From: an uncultured SAR86 cluster bacterium
GTDB lineage: Bacteria > Pseudomonadota > Gammaproteobacteria > Magnimaribacterales > AG-339-G14
Assembly (NCBI GenBank): GCA_902528485.1
Contig: CABZTA010000009.1
Location: 1-32,911 of the forward strand
Length of the DNA: 32,911 nt
Reading direction: 5' to 3'
The position numbers and the translations under genes are program-made. How positions within the stretch are numbered: position 1 is the stretch's first letter; every line of letters starts with the position of its first letter. A model generated the notes under the pieces. It was not told the DNA's origin, searched no databases, and saw only the letters and a program-made list of their open reading frames with translations. This document shows, piece by piece, positions 21,120 through 28,845 of the stretch.

Positions 21120-21794
21120 ATGACAGAGATAGCAACTTTAAGTACTGATGGTGACATCTCAACGATAGTTTTAGATGATGGAAAAGTTAACGTTTGCTCG
21201 TTAGAAATGCTTGAGTCTATTCAGCAATGCTTAGCAGAAGTGCCAAAAGATAAGGGTGCATTGATCGTAAGAGGTAGAGAAGGAATATTCTCCGCAGGCT
21301 TTGATCTAAAAACTATTCAAGGTGAAGATGCAGAAAAATCCAAAAAAATGGTTGAGATGGGAATGAAAACAATGCACGACTTATATACTTTCCCTAGACC
21401 TGTGATTATGGCCGTAACTGGACACACTATCGCAATGGGCCTCTTTATAGTATGTTGCGGGGACTATAGGATTGCACTTGAAGGAAAATTTGTCGCTCAG
21501 GCAAACGAAGTTAGAAATAACATGGATATTCCCTCTCCTATTATGGAAGTTGCTGAAAGCAGAATAGATAAAAAGCATGTTTATTCTGTGCTTTATCATG
21601 CTGATCCTTATCCTTTTGATAAGTGTATTGAGGCCGGACTACTCGATGAAATAGTATCACCTTCAGATTTTGAAAAAAGAATAATGGAGAAGGCAGAAGA
21701 TTTAGCTACTTTAGGCCATCCTCATTATTTTAAAACTAAGCAAGCACACCAGAGACCGCTTCTAAAAGCTATCTCTAATGCACTGCCTGCTTAA
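21120..21794 (+). CDS. Enoyl-CoA hydratase/isomerase (crotonase) family protein
   Basis: A 224-residue crotonase-fold protein, shorter than the typical 255-260. The first oxyanion-hole segment is FSAGFDL (about 60-66), and the second is GHTIAMGL (about 101-108). The usual catalytic glutamates are not clearly conserved; NEVRNNMDIP occupies the place where hydratases carry one, so the reaction is unclear (hydratase, isomerase or hydrolase). An AGGAG site precedes the ATG by 6 bp, near-identical to that of ilvC. It is likely co-transcribed with the thioredoxin-fold gene and ends 48 bp before tRNA-Ala. Confidence 0.85.
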   Translation: MTEIATLSTDGDISTIVLDDGKVNVCSLEMLESIQQCLAEVPKDKGALIVRGREGIFSAGFDLKTIQGEDAEKSKKMVEMGMKTMHDLYTFPRPVIMAVTGHTIAMGLFIVCCGDYRIALEGKFVAQANEVRNNMDIPSPIMEVAESRIDKKHVYSVLYHADPYPFDKCIEAGLLDEIVSPSDFEKRIMEKAEDLATLGHPHYFKTKQAHQRPLLKAISNALPA

Positions 21795-21800
21795 AAAAGT

Positions 21801-21829
21801 TAGACATTTCTTACATCTTTCTCTAATCT
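21801..21829 (+). promoter_or_regulatory. Candidate promoter of tRNA-Ala
   Basis: TAGACA (21801-21806, five of six bases as in TTGACA) and TAATCT (21824-21829) are spaced by 17 bp. The C-rich discriminator ACCCCC just after the -10 resembles stable-RNA promoters. A start near 21836 would be just ahead of the mature tRNA 5' end at 21843. Confidence 0.45.
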
Positions 21830-21842
21830 ACCCCCTTCTTTT

Positions 21843-21918
21843 GGGGCCATAGCTCAGCTGGGAGAGCGCCTGCTTTGCACGCAGGAGGTCGGCGGTTCGA
21901 TCCCGCCTGGCTCCACCA
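21843..21918 (+). tRNA. tRNA-Ala (anticodon UGC)
   Basis: The 76-nt cloverleaf runs from GGGGCCA (21843-21849) to TGGCTCC plus ACCA (21908-21918), with one G-U pair in the acceptor stem. The anticodon stem CCTGC/GCAGG encloses TTTGCAC with TGC at 21876-21878. The CCA end is encoded. Confidence 0.97.
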
Positions 21919-21960
21919 AAAACACTTCAATTTTCTTCATTACAGATACATAATAAGTTT

Positions 21961-23862
21961 ATGAGAGAGATGCACATACATGATGTAGTTATTAGAAACG
22001 GCAATATAGTTGATGGATCAGGGAAAAAACCTTTTCTTGGAGATATTGCAATTGATGAGGGAAAAATCACCAAAGTCGGTGAGGTCATTAACTCCGGTAA
22101 AAAAGAAATTGATGCTGATGGAAACCTTGTTTCTCCTGGATGGGTAGATATTCATACACATTATGATGGTCAGGTTTGTTGGGATCCTTATTTAACTCCT
22201 TCGAGCTGGCATGGAGTAACCACAGTTGTTATGGGAAATTGCGGAGTTGGCTTTGCACCCGTGAAACCCGGTGATGAAAATTTCCTTATTCAACTTATGG
22301 AAGGTGTTGAAGACATTCCAGGTACTGCACTGCATGAAGGTATTGATTGGGAGTGGGAAACTTTCCCTGAATTTCTTGATGCAATTGAAAGGAAAGAATT
22401 TGTAATGGATTTAGGATTTATGATTGGGCATGGACCGGTAAGAAGCTATGTTATGGGCTACGACAGATGTCAAAACCAAGTTGATGCATCTAAAGATGAA
22501 ATTAACCAAATGTCAGAAATAGTTGAAAAAGCTATTAATGCTGGTGCACTAGGATTCAGCACATCAAGAACTATCTTACACAGGGACGTTTATGGTGTTT
22601 ATGTGCCTGGAACAGAAGCAAGCTCAGAAGAAATGAAAGAACTTGCTTTTGCAGTGGATCGTGCAGGTGAGGGTACTTTAGAAATTGTATCTGATTGGCT
22701 GGACCAAGAAATAGAAATGTCATGGATGAAAGAATACGTTGAAAAGTCTGATTGTGGTTTAACTTTACTTCAAACAAATGGTGACTCCGTTAAAACAATT
22801 CTTTATTGTGAAGAACAGTTTCTTAAAGGTAAAAATGTTCGACCTCAGTTCCCAGGAAGAAATGTTGGACTTATGTTTGGTCTAGAAAGTTCTTTGCATC
22901 CATTTATAGGTCATCCTTCCTACAAAGAAATTTCTCATCTTTCCTTGAACGAGAGACTCTCAATCATGAGAGATCCTTCTTTTAAGCAAAAAATCTTAAA
23001 TGAGTCGCCGAGCTTTAAAGATGATTTGCAAAAAGCTGCTCAAGAACAAAAATCTAATAAGACTAAAGAAGAAATTAAAGCAGAAGCAGAAATAGGCAAA
23101 AAACTAATTTCTAATTATGAAACCCAATTTATTTTAAGTGATCCTCCTAATTACGAACCAACAAGAGAAGATAGTATTGCTTACTTAGCTGAGCAGAGAA
23201 ATCAGTCAGAAGAAGAAGTCATTTATGACGAATTGACAAAAGATGATGGTAAAAGTTTAATTTATGCATGTTTCACTCCTTATGAAAATCATAAACTTAA
23301 GTTCGTTGAAACATTCTACAAACTAAAATCGTCTGTAGCTGGCGGGAGTGATGGGGGAGCGCATTGCGGTCTTATTTGTGACGCGAGCATGCCCACAACA
23401 AATTTATCTCATTGGGCAAGAGATAGATCTGCAGGCAATAAGATTCCTTTAGAACTCATCGTTAGGAAACAAACAAAAGATACTGCTGAAACTTATGGAC
23501 TGTTTGATAGGGGAGAGATAAAAGCTGGAATGATTGCAGACATCAATATCATTGATTTTGAAAAATTAAATGTTTCTCTTCCAAAAATGATCTTTGATCT
23601 ACCAAAAGGAGGGAAAAGGCTTGTTCAGGAATCTTTTGGTTATTTAACGACTATTAAAAGTGGTGAGGTTGTTTATGAGAATGGCCAAGCAACAGGAACT
23701 CTCCCAGGCCAAGTCGTAAGAGGGAAGCAAATATCAGAGGCCAAAGATACCAAAGAAAAAATCTCCTTTTTTGATAAAACTATTAGATTATTCATTATCA
23801 AGATACTCAGAAAAATTTGGTCATTTCAAGGAAGAAAAGTTACAAGCTCTATCGTTTCATAG
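21961..23862 (+). CDS. N-acyl-D-amino-acid deacylase-type amidohydrolase
   Basis: This 633-residue enzyme belongs to the amidohydrolase superfamily, near D-aminoacylases (COG3653-like). The metal motif DIHTHYDGQ gives H65 and H67; NCGVGFAP (about 94-101) supplies the conserved Cys of D-aminoacylases. The catalytic-aspartate region is GGSDGGAHCGL near 460-470. A charged helical insert lies around 340-380. The tail after about 600 is a basic amphipathic segment (IRLFIIKILRKIW) not typical of the core enzyme. The likely reaction is hydrolysis of N-acyl-D-amino acids or related amides or cyclic imides; the substrate is not settled. The start at 21961 is used, with ATG 21970 as alternative. Confidence 0.85.
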   Translation: MREMHIHDVVIRNGNIVDGSGKKPFLGDIAIDEGKITKVGEVINSGKKEIDADGNLVSPGWVDIHTHYDGQVCWDPYLTPSSWHGVTTVVMGNCGVGFAPVKPGDENFLIQLMEGVEDIPGTALHEGIDWEWETFPEFLDAIERKEFVMDLGFMIGHGPVRSYVMGYDRCQNQVDASKDEINQMSEIVEKAINAGALGFSTSRTILHRDVYGVYVPGTEASSEEMKELAFAVDRAGEGTLEIVSDWLDQEIEMSWMKEYVEKSDCGLTLLQTNGDSVKTILYCEEQFLKGKNVRPQFPGRNVGLMFGLESSLHPFIGHPSYKEISHLSLNERLSIMRDPSFKQKILNESPSFKDDLQKAAQEQKSNKTKEEIKAEAEIGKKLISNYETQFILSDPPNYEPTREDSIAYLAEQRNQSEEEVIYDELTKDDGKSLIYACFTPYENHKLKFVETFYKLKSSVAGGSDGGAHCGLICDASMPTTNLSHWARDRSAGNKIPLELIVRKQTKDTAETYGLFDRGEIKAGMIADINIIDFEKLNVSLPKMIFDLPKGGKRLVQESFGYLTTIKSGEVVYENGQATGTLPGQVVRGKQISEAKDTKEKISFFDKTIRLFIIKILRKIWSFQGRKVTSSIVS

Positions 23863-23870
23863 TAGAACAC

Positions 23871-23899
23871 TTTGGCTATTAAATTTTAATAAAGCTAAA
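23871..23899. terminator. Possible bidirectional hairpin between convergent genes
   Basis: TTTGGCT (23871-23877) pairs with AGCTAAA (23893-23899, one G-U), with a further short AT stem inside. It lies in the 56-bp gap between the convergent amidohydrolase and hydroxy-acid oxidase genes. No strong T-run follows on either strand, so function is uncertain. Confidence 0.3.
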
Positions 23900-23918
23900 A
23901 CAATCAGTAATTTAATCC

Positions 23919-25073
23919 TCAGTCTCCAGGCCTTCTTAAAAAAGATCTATTTAATTCATTAACGTTTTTAACTCCTGTGAGTATCATGCTCTGTTCAACT
24001 TCATCTTTTAAAAGTTCTAATGCATATTTAGCACCTTTGTATCCTCCTACTGATAGTCCATAAAGGTAAGGTCTACCACCCATGCAAGCATTAGCTCCCA
24101 TGGCAAGGGCCTTTATGACATGAATTCCTCTTCTGATGCCCCCATCAACTATAATTTCAATAGAGTCTCCAACGGCATCTCTAATTTCTTTTAACATTTC
24201 AAATGGTGCTGGGCATCCATCTAATTGTCTTCCTCCATGATTTGAAATCATTATTGCTGAAGCACCAATATCCTTTGCTCGTTTAGCATCTTCTACAGAT
24301 AAAATTCCTTTGACCGCAAAAGCCTTATCCCATTGACCTATCATCCACTCTGCATCTTTCCAAGTGACGGTTCTATCAAACTGACTGTTCATAAAATCCA
24401 TCACGGAAATGTCGTTAGCTGCATCTTTCAACCTGTGCTCAATATTAACCATGGAAGGTGTGGGGGGATGAGTAAGATAATTTAATGTCCAATCAAATTT
24501 ACTGGCAATATTAAGGTAAGACTTCAAGGTTAATTTTGGTGGCACCGTCATGCCTGTTCGGAGATCTCTTTCTCGTCTCCCGTTAACAGGAACATCGATA
24601 GTCAAGCACAGAGCATCGTAATTAGCAGCTTTACATCTCTCAATGTATTCAACTGAAATGCTTCTGTCTTTGAGAACATAAATTTGAAAAACTTTCGGAC
24701 CTTTAGATTTTTCTGCAACCTCTTCTATAGTAGTAGTTGAGAGGGTAGACAAACAAAAAATCGTACCCATATCACTTGCAGCATTTGCGGCTGCTATCTC
24801 TCCTTCGTGATGAAACAATCTATGATATCCGGTAGGCGAGCATATGTATGGCCAATCAATCTCAGTTCCAAGAACTTTAGTTGAAGTATCAATTTTATCT
24901 ACATCAACTAAATAATTTGGAATTACTTCATATTGTTCAAAGGAATTTGTATTCTGTTTTATGGTCCATTCATCTCCAGCAGCACCATCGATGTAATGGA
25001 ACATTGCTGCCGGTAATCTTTTTTCAGCAGCTTTTCTTAAATCGCTAATGTTATGACAATCTTGTAATTTCAA
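23919..25073 (-). CDS. FMN-dependent alpha-hydroxy-acid oxidase/dehydrogenase (LldD-like)
   Basis: The 384-residue flavoprotein oxidises L-2-hydroxy acids, as in L-lactate dehydrogenase LldD or glycolate oxidase. The N-terminus LQDCHNISDLRKAAEKRLP and FHYIDGAAGDE are family hallmarks. The FMN-phosphate and substrate-binding segment ISNHGGRQLDG contains catalytic H279, and the IIVDGGIRRG and GGRPYLYG blocks follow. The start is TTG at 25071-25073, supported by the family N-terminus and a TTGA overlap with the MFS stop. The coupling to a transporter suggests uptake and oxidation of a hydroxy acid (inference). Lactate is a reasonable guess, but mandelate-type or longer substrates are not excluded. 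Confidence 0.9.
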   Translation of the reverse strand: MKLQDCHNISDLRKAAEKRLPAAMFHYIDGAAGDEWTIKQNTNSFEQYEVIPNYLVDVDKIDTSTKVLGTEIDWPYICSPTGYHRLFHHEGEIAAANAASDMGTIFCLSTLSTTTIEEVAEKSKGPKVFQIYVLKDRSISVEYIERCKAANYDALCLTIDVPVNGRRERDLRTGMTVPPKLTLKSYLNIASKFDWTLNYLTHPPTPSMVNIEHRLKDAANDISVMDFMNSQFDRTVTWKDAEWMIGQWDKAFAVKGILSVEDAKRAKDIGASAIMISNHGGRQLDGCPAPFEMLKEIRDAVGDSIEIIVDGGIRRGIHVIKALAMGANACMGGRPYLYGLSVGGYKGAKYALELLKDEVEQSMILTGVKNVNELNRSFLRRPGD

Positions 25074-26335
25074 TTGTTAAATTTTTCCAAAAGTCTTTTT
25101 CTATCTGATTCATAGAATTTGCCACCAAAATAATAACAGGGTATAGCTAATCCAGCGATTAAAGAAAAAGTAACTAACATTATTGTATAAGGTTCTATCA
25201 CATCAAATGATCTTAAAATATCAGTGAAGATTCCACCCCCTAAAGATCCAAAAGTAAGACCTATTAGGTTAAGACATAATATATAAAATGCTACTACAGT
25301 AGCCCTTATTTTAGGAGGAACAAGCTCCTGAACGGTTGAAAAGGTTGGACCGTAAAAACATCCAAGTTGGAAATAACCGATAACAACTCCCAGCCAAAAA
25401 ATAAAAGTATTCGGCTCTACAAATCTATAAATAATTCCAAGAGGCAATAGCAAAAGTGTAAGCCAAAAAAGAAACATAGGACGTCCTTGATTGAAAGTTC
25501 TTAACCACCAGTCACTCATCAAACCACCAAATAAGTTTCCAGCAAGACCTGCAACTACCCCAATGATTCCTGTAAGTTGGGCAATTTCTGATCTCTCGAA
25601 ACCTCTTTCTTGGGCGTACCAAAGTTGTTCAAAAACTGCCGCTCCAAGCGCCACATGATAAAGAACTCCTCCAGCAATAGTTAAGATTAATGCGTTGGAA
25701 GAGGACAAAGCTTGCCTTAAAGTAGAAACTATTTCTAAAAATGAGAGATTAACCTCATCTGGATTATCGATAAGGTGTTTTCTAGGACGATCTTTAAAGA
25801 AAAATGCGACGATCCCCAAAACTGCTCCGATACCCCCCAAAATGTAAAAACAATTTCTCCATCCCAAGGGTTCACCAAGAAAACCTACTATAAGAAGGCT
25901 TATGCCAACTCCGATAGGAACACCCATATAGTAGACTCCAGCAGCAAAACCCATCCTATTTGCTGGAAAGCTATCTGAAAGCATCGACATAGATGTCGGC
26001 GTTAAGATTGATTCTCCAACTCCAATAAAGGCTCTAGGAATAGCCATGCTGATAAATCCTTTGGCAGCTCCTGTGAGCGCAGTAAAAACACTCCATAGTA
26101 GAACTCCAAAACCAATTAATTTTGGTCTGTTGTACTTATCTGCCAGTGTTCCCATGAACAATCCCATGATCGAGTAAAAAAAGACAAAAGCTAATCCAGT
26201 CAAAATACCGTACTGCCAATCAGTTAAGCCAAGGTCAGGAACAATAAAATTTGCAAAACTTGCAATCAGTTGACGGTCTACAAAATTTAAAAGATTCAGA
26301 AGCGTCAAAAAGAAAAGTAACCTATATGGATTCAT
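25070..26335 (-). CDS. MFS transporter, spinster-like
   Basis: A 421-residue, 12-segment major facilitator. The first helix has the LNLLNFVDRQLIA block typical of the spinster-related subgroup, and motif A GTLADKYNRP follows helix 2 (about 62-71). It precedes and overlaps the hydroxy-acid oxidase gene by 4 bp, so it may import that enzyme's substrate. Substrates of this group vary (lipids, sugar acids, organic acids), and nothing here fixes the solute. A G-rich ribosome site (CTGGGGG) lies just upstream of the ATG. The 64-bp divergent gap to coaE holds the promoter. Confidence 0.88.
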   Translation of the reverse strand: MNPYRLLFFLTLLNLLNFVDRQLIASFANFIVPDLGLTDWQYGILTGLAFVFFYSIMGLFMGTLADKYNRPKLIGFGVLLWSVFTALTGAAKGFISMAIPRAFIGVGESILTPTSMSMLSDSFPANRMGFAAGVYYMGVPIGVGISLLIVGFLGEPLGWRNCFYILGGIGAVLGIVAFFFKDRPRKHLIDNPDEVNLSFLEIVSTLRQALSSSNALILTIAGGVLYHVALGAAVFEQLWYAQERGFERSEIAQLTGIIGVVAGLAGNLFGGLMSDWWLRTFNQGRPMFLFWLTLLLLPLGIIYRFVEPNTFIFWLGVVIGYFQLGCFYGPTFSTVQELVPPKIRATVVAFYILCLNLIGLTFGSLGGGIFTDILRSFDVIEPYTIMLVTFSLIAGLAIPCYYFGGKFYESDRKRLLEKFNN

Positions 26336-26345
26336 ATTCCCCCAG

Positions 26346-26376
26346 TTGAATTATTTATCCGTTCATGGAATATAAT
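26346..26376 (+). promoter_or_regulatory. Candidate promoter of coaE-yacG
   Basis: TTGAAT (26346-26351) and a perfect TATAAT (26371-26376) are separated by 19 bp, slightly long. The predicted start near 26383 gives a short leader to the ATG at 26400. It lies in the divergent gap with the MFS gene. Confidence 0.45.
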
Positions 26377-26399
26377 CATTATCCAGAAAAATAATTTTT

Positions 26400-26996
26400 A
26401 TGATAGTAGTAGGTTTAACAGGAGGAATTGGATCAGGAAAATCAGCCGTCACAAAGATCTTTGAAGGCTTGGGTGTCAAAGTTGTGGATGCAGATGTTGC
26501 TTCAAGGCAGCCGGTGATGAAAGGAGAACCAGCATTAAAAAAAATTGCTGAAAAATTTGGAGCTAATATTCTTACTTCTGAGGGAGAATTAGATCGAAGA
26601 AAGCTTAGAGAGATAATATTCAATGACAATTCTGCAAAAGACTGGTTAGAAAATCTTCTCCATCCGCTTATTCATCAAATACTCATTGATGATTTGACTA
26701 GTGCAAGTTCTAGTTATGCAATCTTAGTATCTCCTTTATTGTTTGAAACAAATCAAAAAGACTTATGCTCTAAAACAATAGTTATCGATACAAGCGAGGA
26801 TAGACAAATTGACAGAACTTCTAAAAGGGATAATGTTGAACCTAGTCAGGTTAAATTAATTATTGACTCCCAGATAGATAGAAAAAGCAGGAATGAACTT
26901 GCAGATATCATTATTTTAAATGATGGATCTTTGCAGGAATTGGAAGAGAAAGTTAAAAAATTTCATGAAGACTTGGAAAAAGAAATAAGTAAATGA
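26400..26996 (+). CDS. coaE: Dephospho-CoA kinase
   Basis: CoaE phosphorylates dephospho-CoA, the last step of coenzyme A synthesis. The 198 residues are the family size. The P-loop GLTGGIGSGKS covers residues 5-15, and VVDADVASRQ (about 27-36) is the conserved substrate region. The lid motif appears as RTSKRDN near 140-146. The ATG is preceded by no obvious Shine-Dalgarno site. The stop overlaps the yacG start (ATGA), the usual gammaproteobacterial pairing; the zapD gene found between them in E. coli is absent. Confidence 0.96.
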   Translation: MIVVGLTGGIGSGKSAVTKIFEGLGVKVVDADVASRQPVMKGEPALKKIAEKFGANILTSEGELDRRKLREIIFNDNSAKDWLENLLHPLIHQILIDDLTSASSSYAILVSPLLFETNQKDLCSKTIVIDTSEDRQIDRTSKRDNVEPSQVKLIIDSQIDRKSRNELADIIILNDGSLQELEEKVKKFHEDLEKEISK

Positions 26997-27166
26997 AAAA
27001 AAAATGCCCTCGATGCAGAAAAATGTATTCTGTTGATAAAGATTCAAACCATAGACCATTTTGCAGCGAAAAATGTCAGGCTATAGACTTAGGCGATTGG
27101 TTTTTTGAGAAACACAAGATTTCTAGACCAATTATAGATGAGGATGATCTATTCATTGACCCATAA
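26993..27166 (+). CDS. yacG: DNA gyrase inhibitor YacG (zinc protein)
   Basis: This 57-residue ORF begins at the ATG overlapping the coaE stop. It contains the YacG zinc site CPRC (C5, C8) and CSEKC (C24, C28), followed by the family IDLGDWF block (31-37) and an acidic C-terminal tail. YacG binds GyrB and blocks its DNA contact. The 3' end overlaps the convergent ThiE-like gene by 14 bp. The small size makes it easy to miss, but four correctly spaced cysteines and the context make it firm. Confidence 0.93.
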   Translation: MKKKCPRCRKMYSVDKDSNHRPFCSEKCQAIDLGDWFFEKHKISRPIIDEDDLFIDP

Positions 27167-27704
27167 AAGAAGAAATACCTGCTATTCCATCAGCAGAATG
27201 TTTTTTTGCCTCGTCTAAGTCAGAAATTCTTATTCCTCCAAGAGCATAAGTCTTTATTTTGGTTAGTGATCTTAATTCCTTAAATTTTTTCCAACCCAGA
27301 GAAGAAGTTTCTTGATGACTTTTTGTTTTTTTGATTGGTGAGATAAAAACATAATCTAACTTTAGTTGATTTGCTTTATTTATCTCATCCTTGTTATGAC
27401 AGGATGCACCTAAGTAATTTTGAGAATTTTCTAAGTTCTTTAAATTCATAAGATCCGCTGAATTGTAGTGAATGCCATCAAACCGTTCGGAGATATTTAA
27501 GTGCCTAGAACTCAAAATCAGTTTAGTTTGATATTTATTTTTTATTGTTAAAAATGTTTCTAAATTTTTATTGAGTTCTAAGTTGTCCAAACATCTCAGC
27601 AAAAGCAATTCTTTTTTAATTTTGATTGATTCCAATAATTCTAAGTAATTTTCTGGAATTACTTGAGGAGTAATAAAAAAATAATCAGGATCTATAGTCT
27701 GCAT
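27153..27704 (-). CDS. ThiE/TenI-like protein lacking the usual Nudix partner domain
   Basis: This 183-residue protein is a TIM-barrel of the thiamine-phosphate-synthase/TenI group: ISERFDGIHYNS (phosphate-side), DYVFISPIKKTKSH and the YALGGI glycine block. In many gammaproteobacteria the gene next to argJ/secA encodes a MutT Nudix domain fused to such a domain. Here only the second half is present, directly overlapping argJ by 20 bp. It is shorter than authentic ThiE (about 210) and the diphosphate-binding region is modified, so synthase activity is doubtful. No Nudix sequence is seen in any frame between argJ and this gene. Confidence 0.8.
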   Translation of the reverse strand: MQTIDPDYFFITPQVIPENYLELLESIKIKKELLLLRCLDNLELNKNLETFLTIKNKYQTKLILSSRHLNISERFDGIHYNSADLMNLKNLENSQNYLGASCHNKDEINKANQLKLDYVFISPIKKTKSHQETSSLGWKKFKELRSLTKIKTYALGGIRISDLDEAKKHSADGIAGISSFMGQ

Positions 27705-28845
27705 TCATGCTTACATAATCTTTAGATAAATCCGATGTGAGAACTTTGCTTATCTTATCGCTATCACCCAACTTAATGTTTATGTCTATTTTTCTCTTTT
27801 TAAATTCTTTTAACCCTAATTTATCTGAATAATTTGAGCCGAGCTTTCCATTTTTAAATACCTGGAGCTTTCCAAGCTTTAGATTAAATTTTTTCTCATC
27901 AAAATTAATACTGGTATTACCTACCGCCATTAAGATTCTTCCCCAGTTTGGGTCTTCTCCGAAAGCAGCTGTTTTTACTAACAGAGAATTAGCAATATTT
28001 TTAGCAATTGTTTTGCAATCACTTTCAGTCTTGAGTCCTTTAACGGTGATCGAAATTAGCTTTGTCGCTCCTTCAGCATCTAGTACTATTTTCTCTGCTA
28101 AGGAATAAAAAACTTCTTGAATAGTTTTTACAATCTTTCTTTCATTAGCTTCCGACAATGAAATCAGTGATGATCCAGTAGCGACAAGCAAAGAAGAGTC
28201 ATTCGTTGATTGATCTCCATCAATTGTTATTGAATTAAAAGAATCTTCGCAGGCTAATTTATGGATTTTGTCTAACTTCAATTTGCTTATCTTTACGTCA
28301 GTAAATACAAAGGACAACATTGTCGCCATGTTAGGTTCAATCATTGCAGAACCCTTAGCGATGCCAATAAAATTTATAGTCTTGCCTTTTATATTGATAC
28401 TTTTTTTTATTATTTTTTCTTTTTTATCTGTTGTCATTATTGAAGTAGCAAAATTGTTCCATTTACTTTTACCAAGATTTTCATAGGCAAAAGAAAAAGA
28501 TTTTCCATACTTTTGAAGGTCTAGCCTTTCACCAATCACTCCGGTTGAGAATGGCAGAATATTTATATCTTTGTAATCAGCAAACATCCTATCTATATCT
28601 CTTAAGCCTTCAGGTCCTGTTGCAGCATTGGCGTTTCCTGCGTTAATGAACAATGCAGTTTTCTTTTTTTTATCCAAACTTGATAAATTCTTTTTTGCGA
28701 CCAATACCGGCGCTGCGGGAAATTTATTTGAAGTAAATAACCCTGAGATATTTGAGTTTCTTGGTAATTCAATTATTGCTGTATCAAGCCTTTTACCGTA
28801 CTTCTGATTACTTGCGGCACAGCCAATTTTAATTTCTTTCATCAT
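27685..28845 (-). CDS. argJ: Glutamate N-acetyltransferase / ornithine acetyltransferase
   Basis: ArgJ moves the acetyl group from N-acetylornithine to glutamate, recycling acetyl in arginine synthesis; some forms also use acetyl-CoA. The 386-residue precursor contains the self-cleavage site EPNMATML, with the new N-terminal nucleophile T175. The upstream region carries the INAGNANAATG block, and the C-terminal half DPNWGRILMAVG. Cleavage should produce alpha and beta chains. The first ATG of two adjacent ones is used. The gene abuts secA with no gap and overlaps the ThiE-like gene by 20 bp. Confidence 0.96.
   Translation of the reverse strand: MMKEIKIGCAASNQKYGKRLDTAIIELPRNSNISGLFTSNKFPAAPVLVAKKNLSSLDKKKKTALFINAGNANAATGPEGLRDIDRMFADYKDINILPFSTGVIGERLDLQKYGKSFSFAYENLGKSKWNNFATSIMTTDKKEKIIKKSINIKGKTINFIGIAKGSAMIEPNMATMLSFVFTDVKISKLKLDKIHKLACEDSFNSITIDGDQSTNDSSLLVATGSSLISLSEANERKIVKTIQEVFYSLAEKIVLDAEGATKLISITVKGLKTESDCKTIAKNIANSLLVKTAAFGEDPNWGRILMAVGNTSINFDEKKFNLKLGKLQVFKNGKLGSNYSDKLGLKEFKKRKIDINIKLGDSDKISKVLTSDLSKDYVSMNADYRS

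Noticed and set aside
26363..26629. Antisense ORF across the coaE start
   Set aside because: It overlaps the P-loop region of coaE and its promoter; the composition is a reverse-strand shadow.
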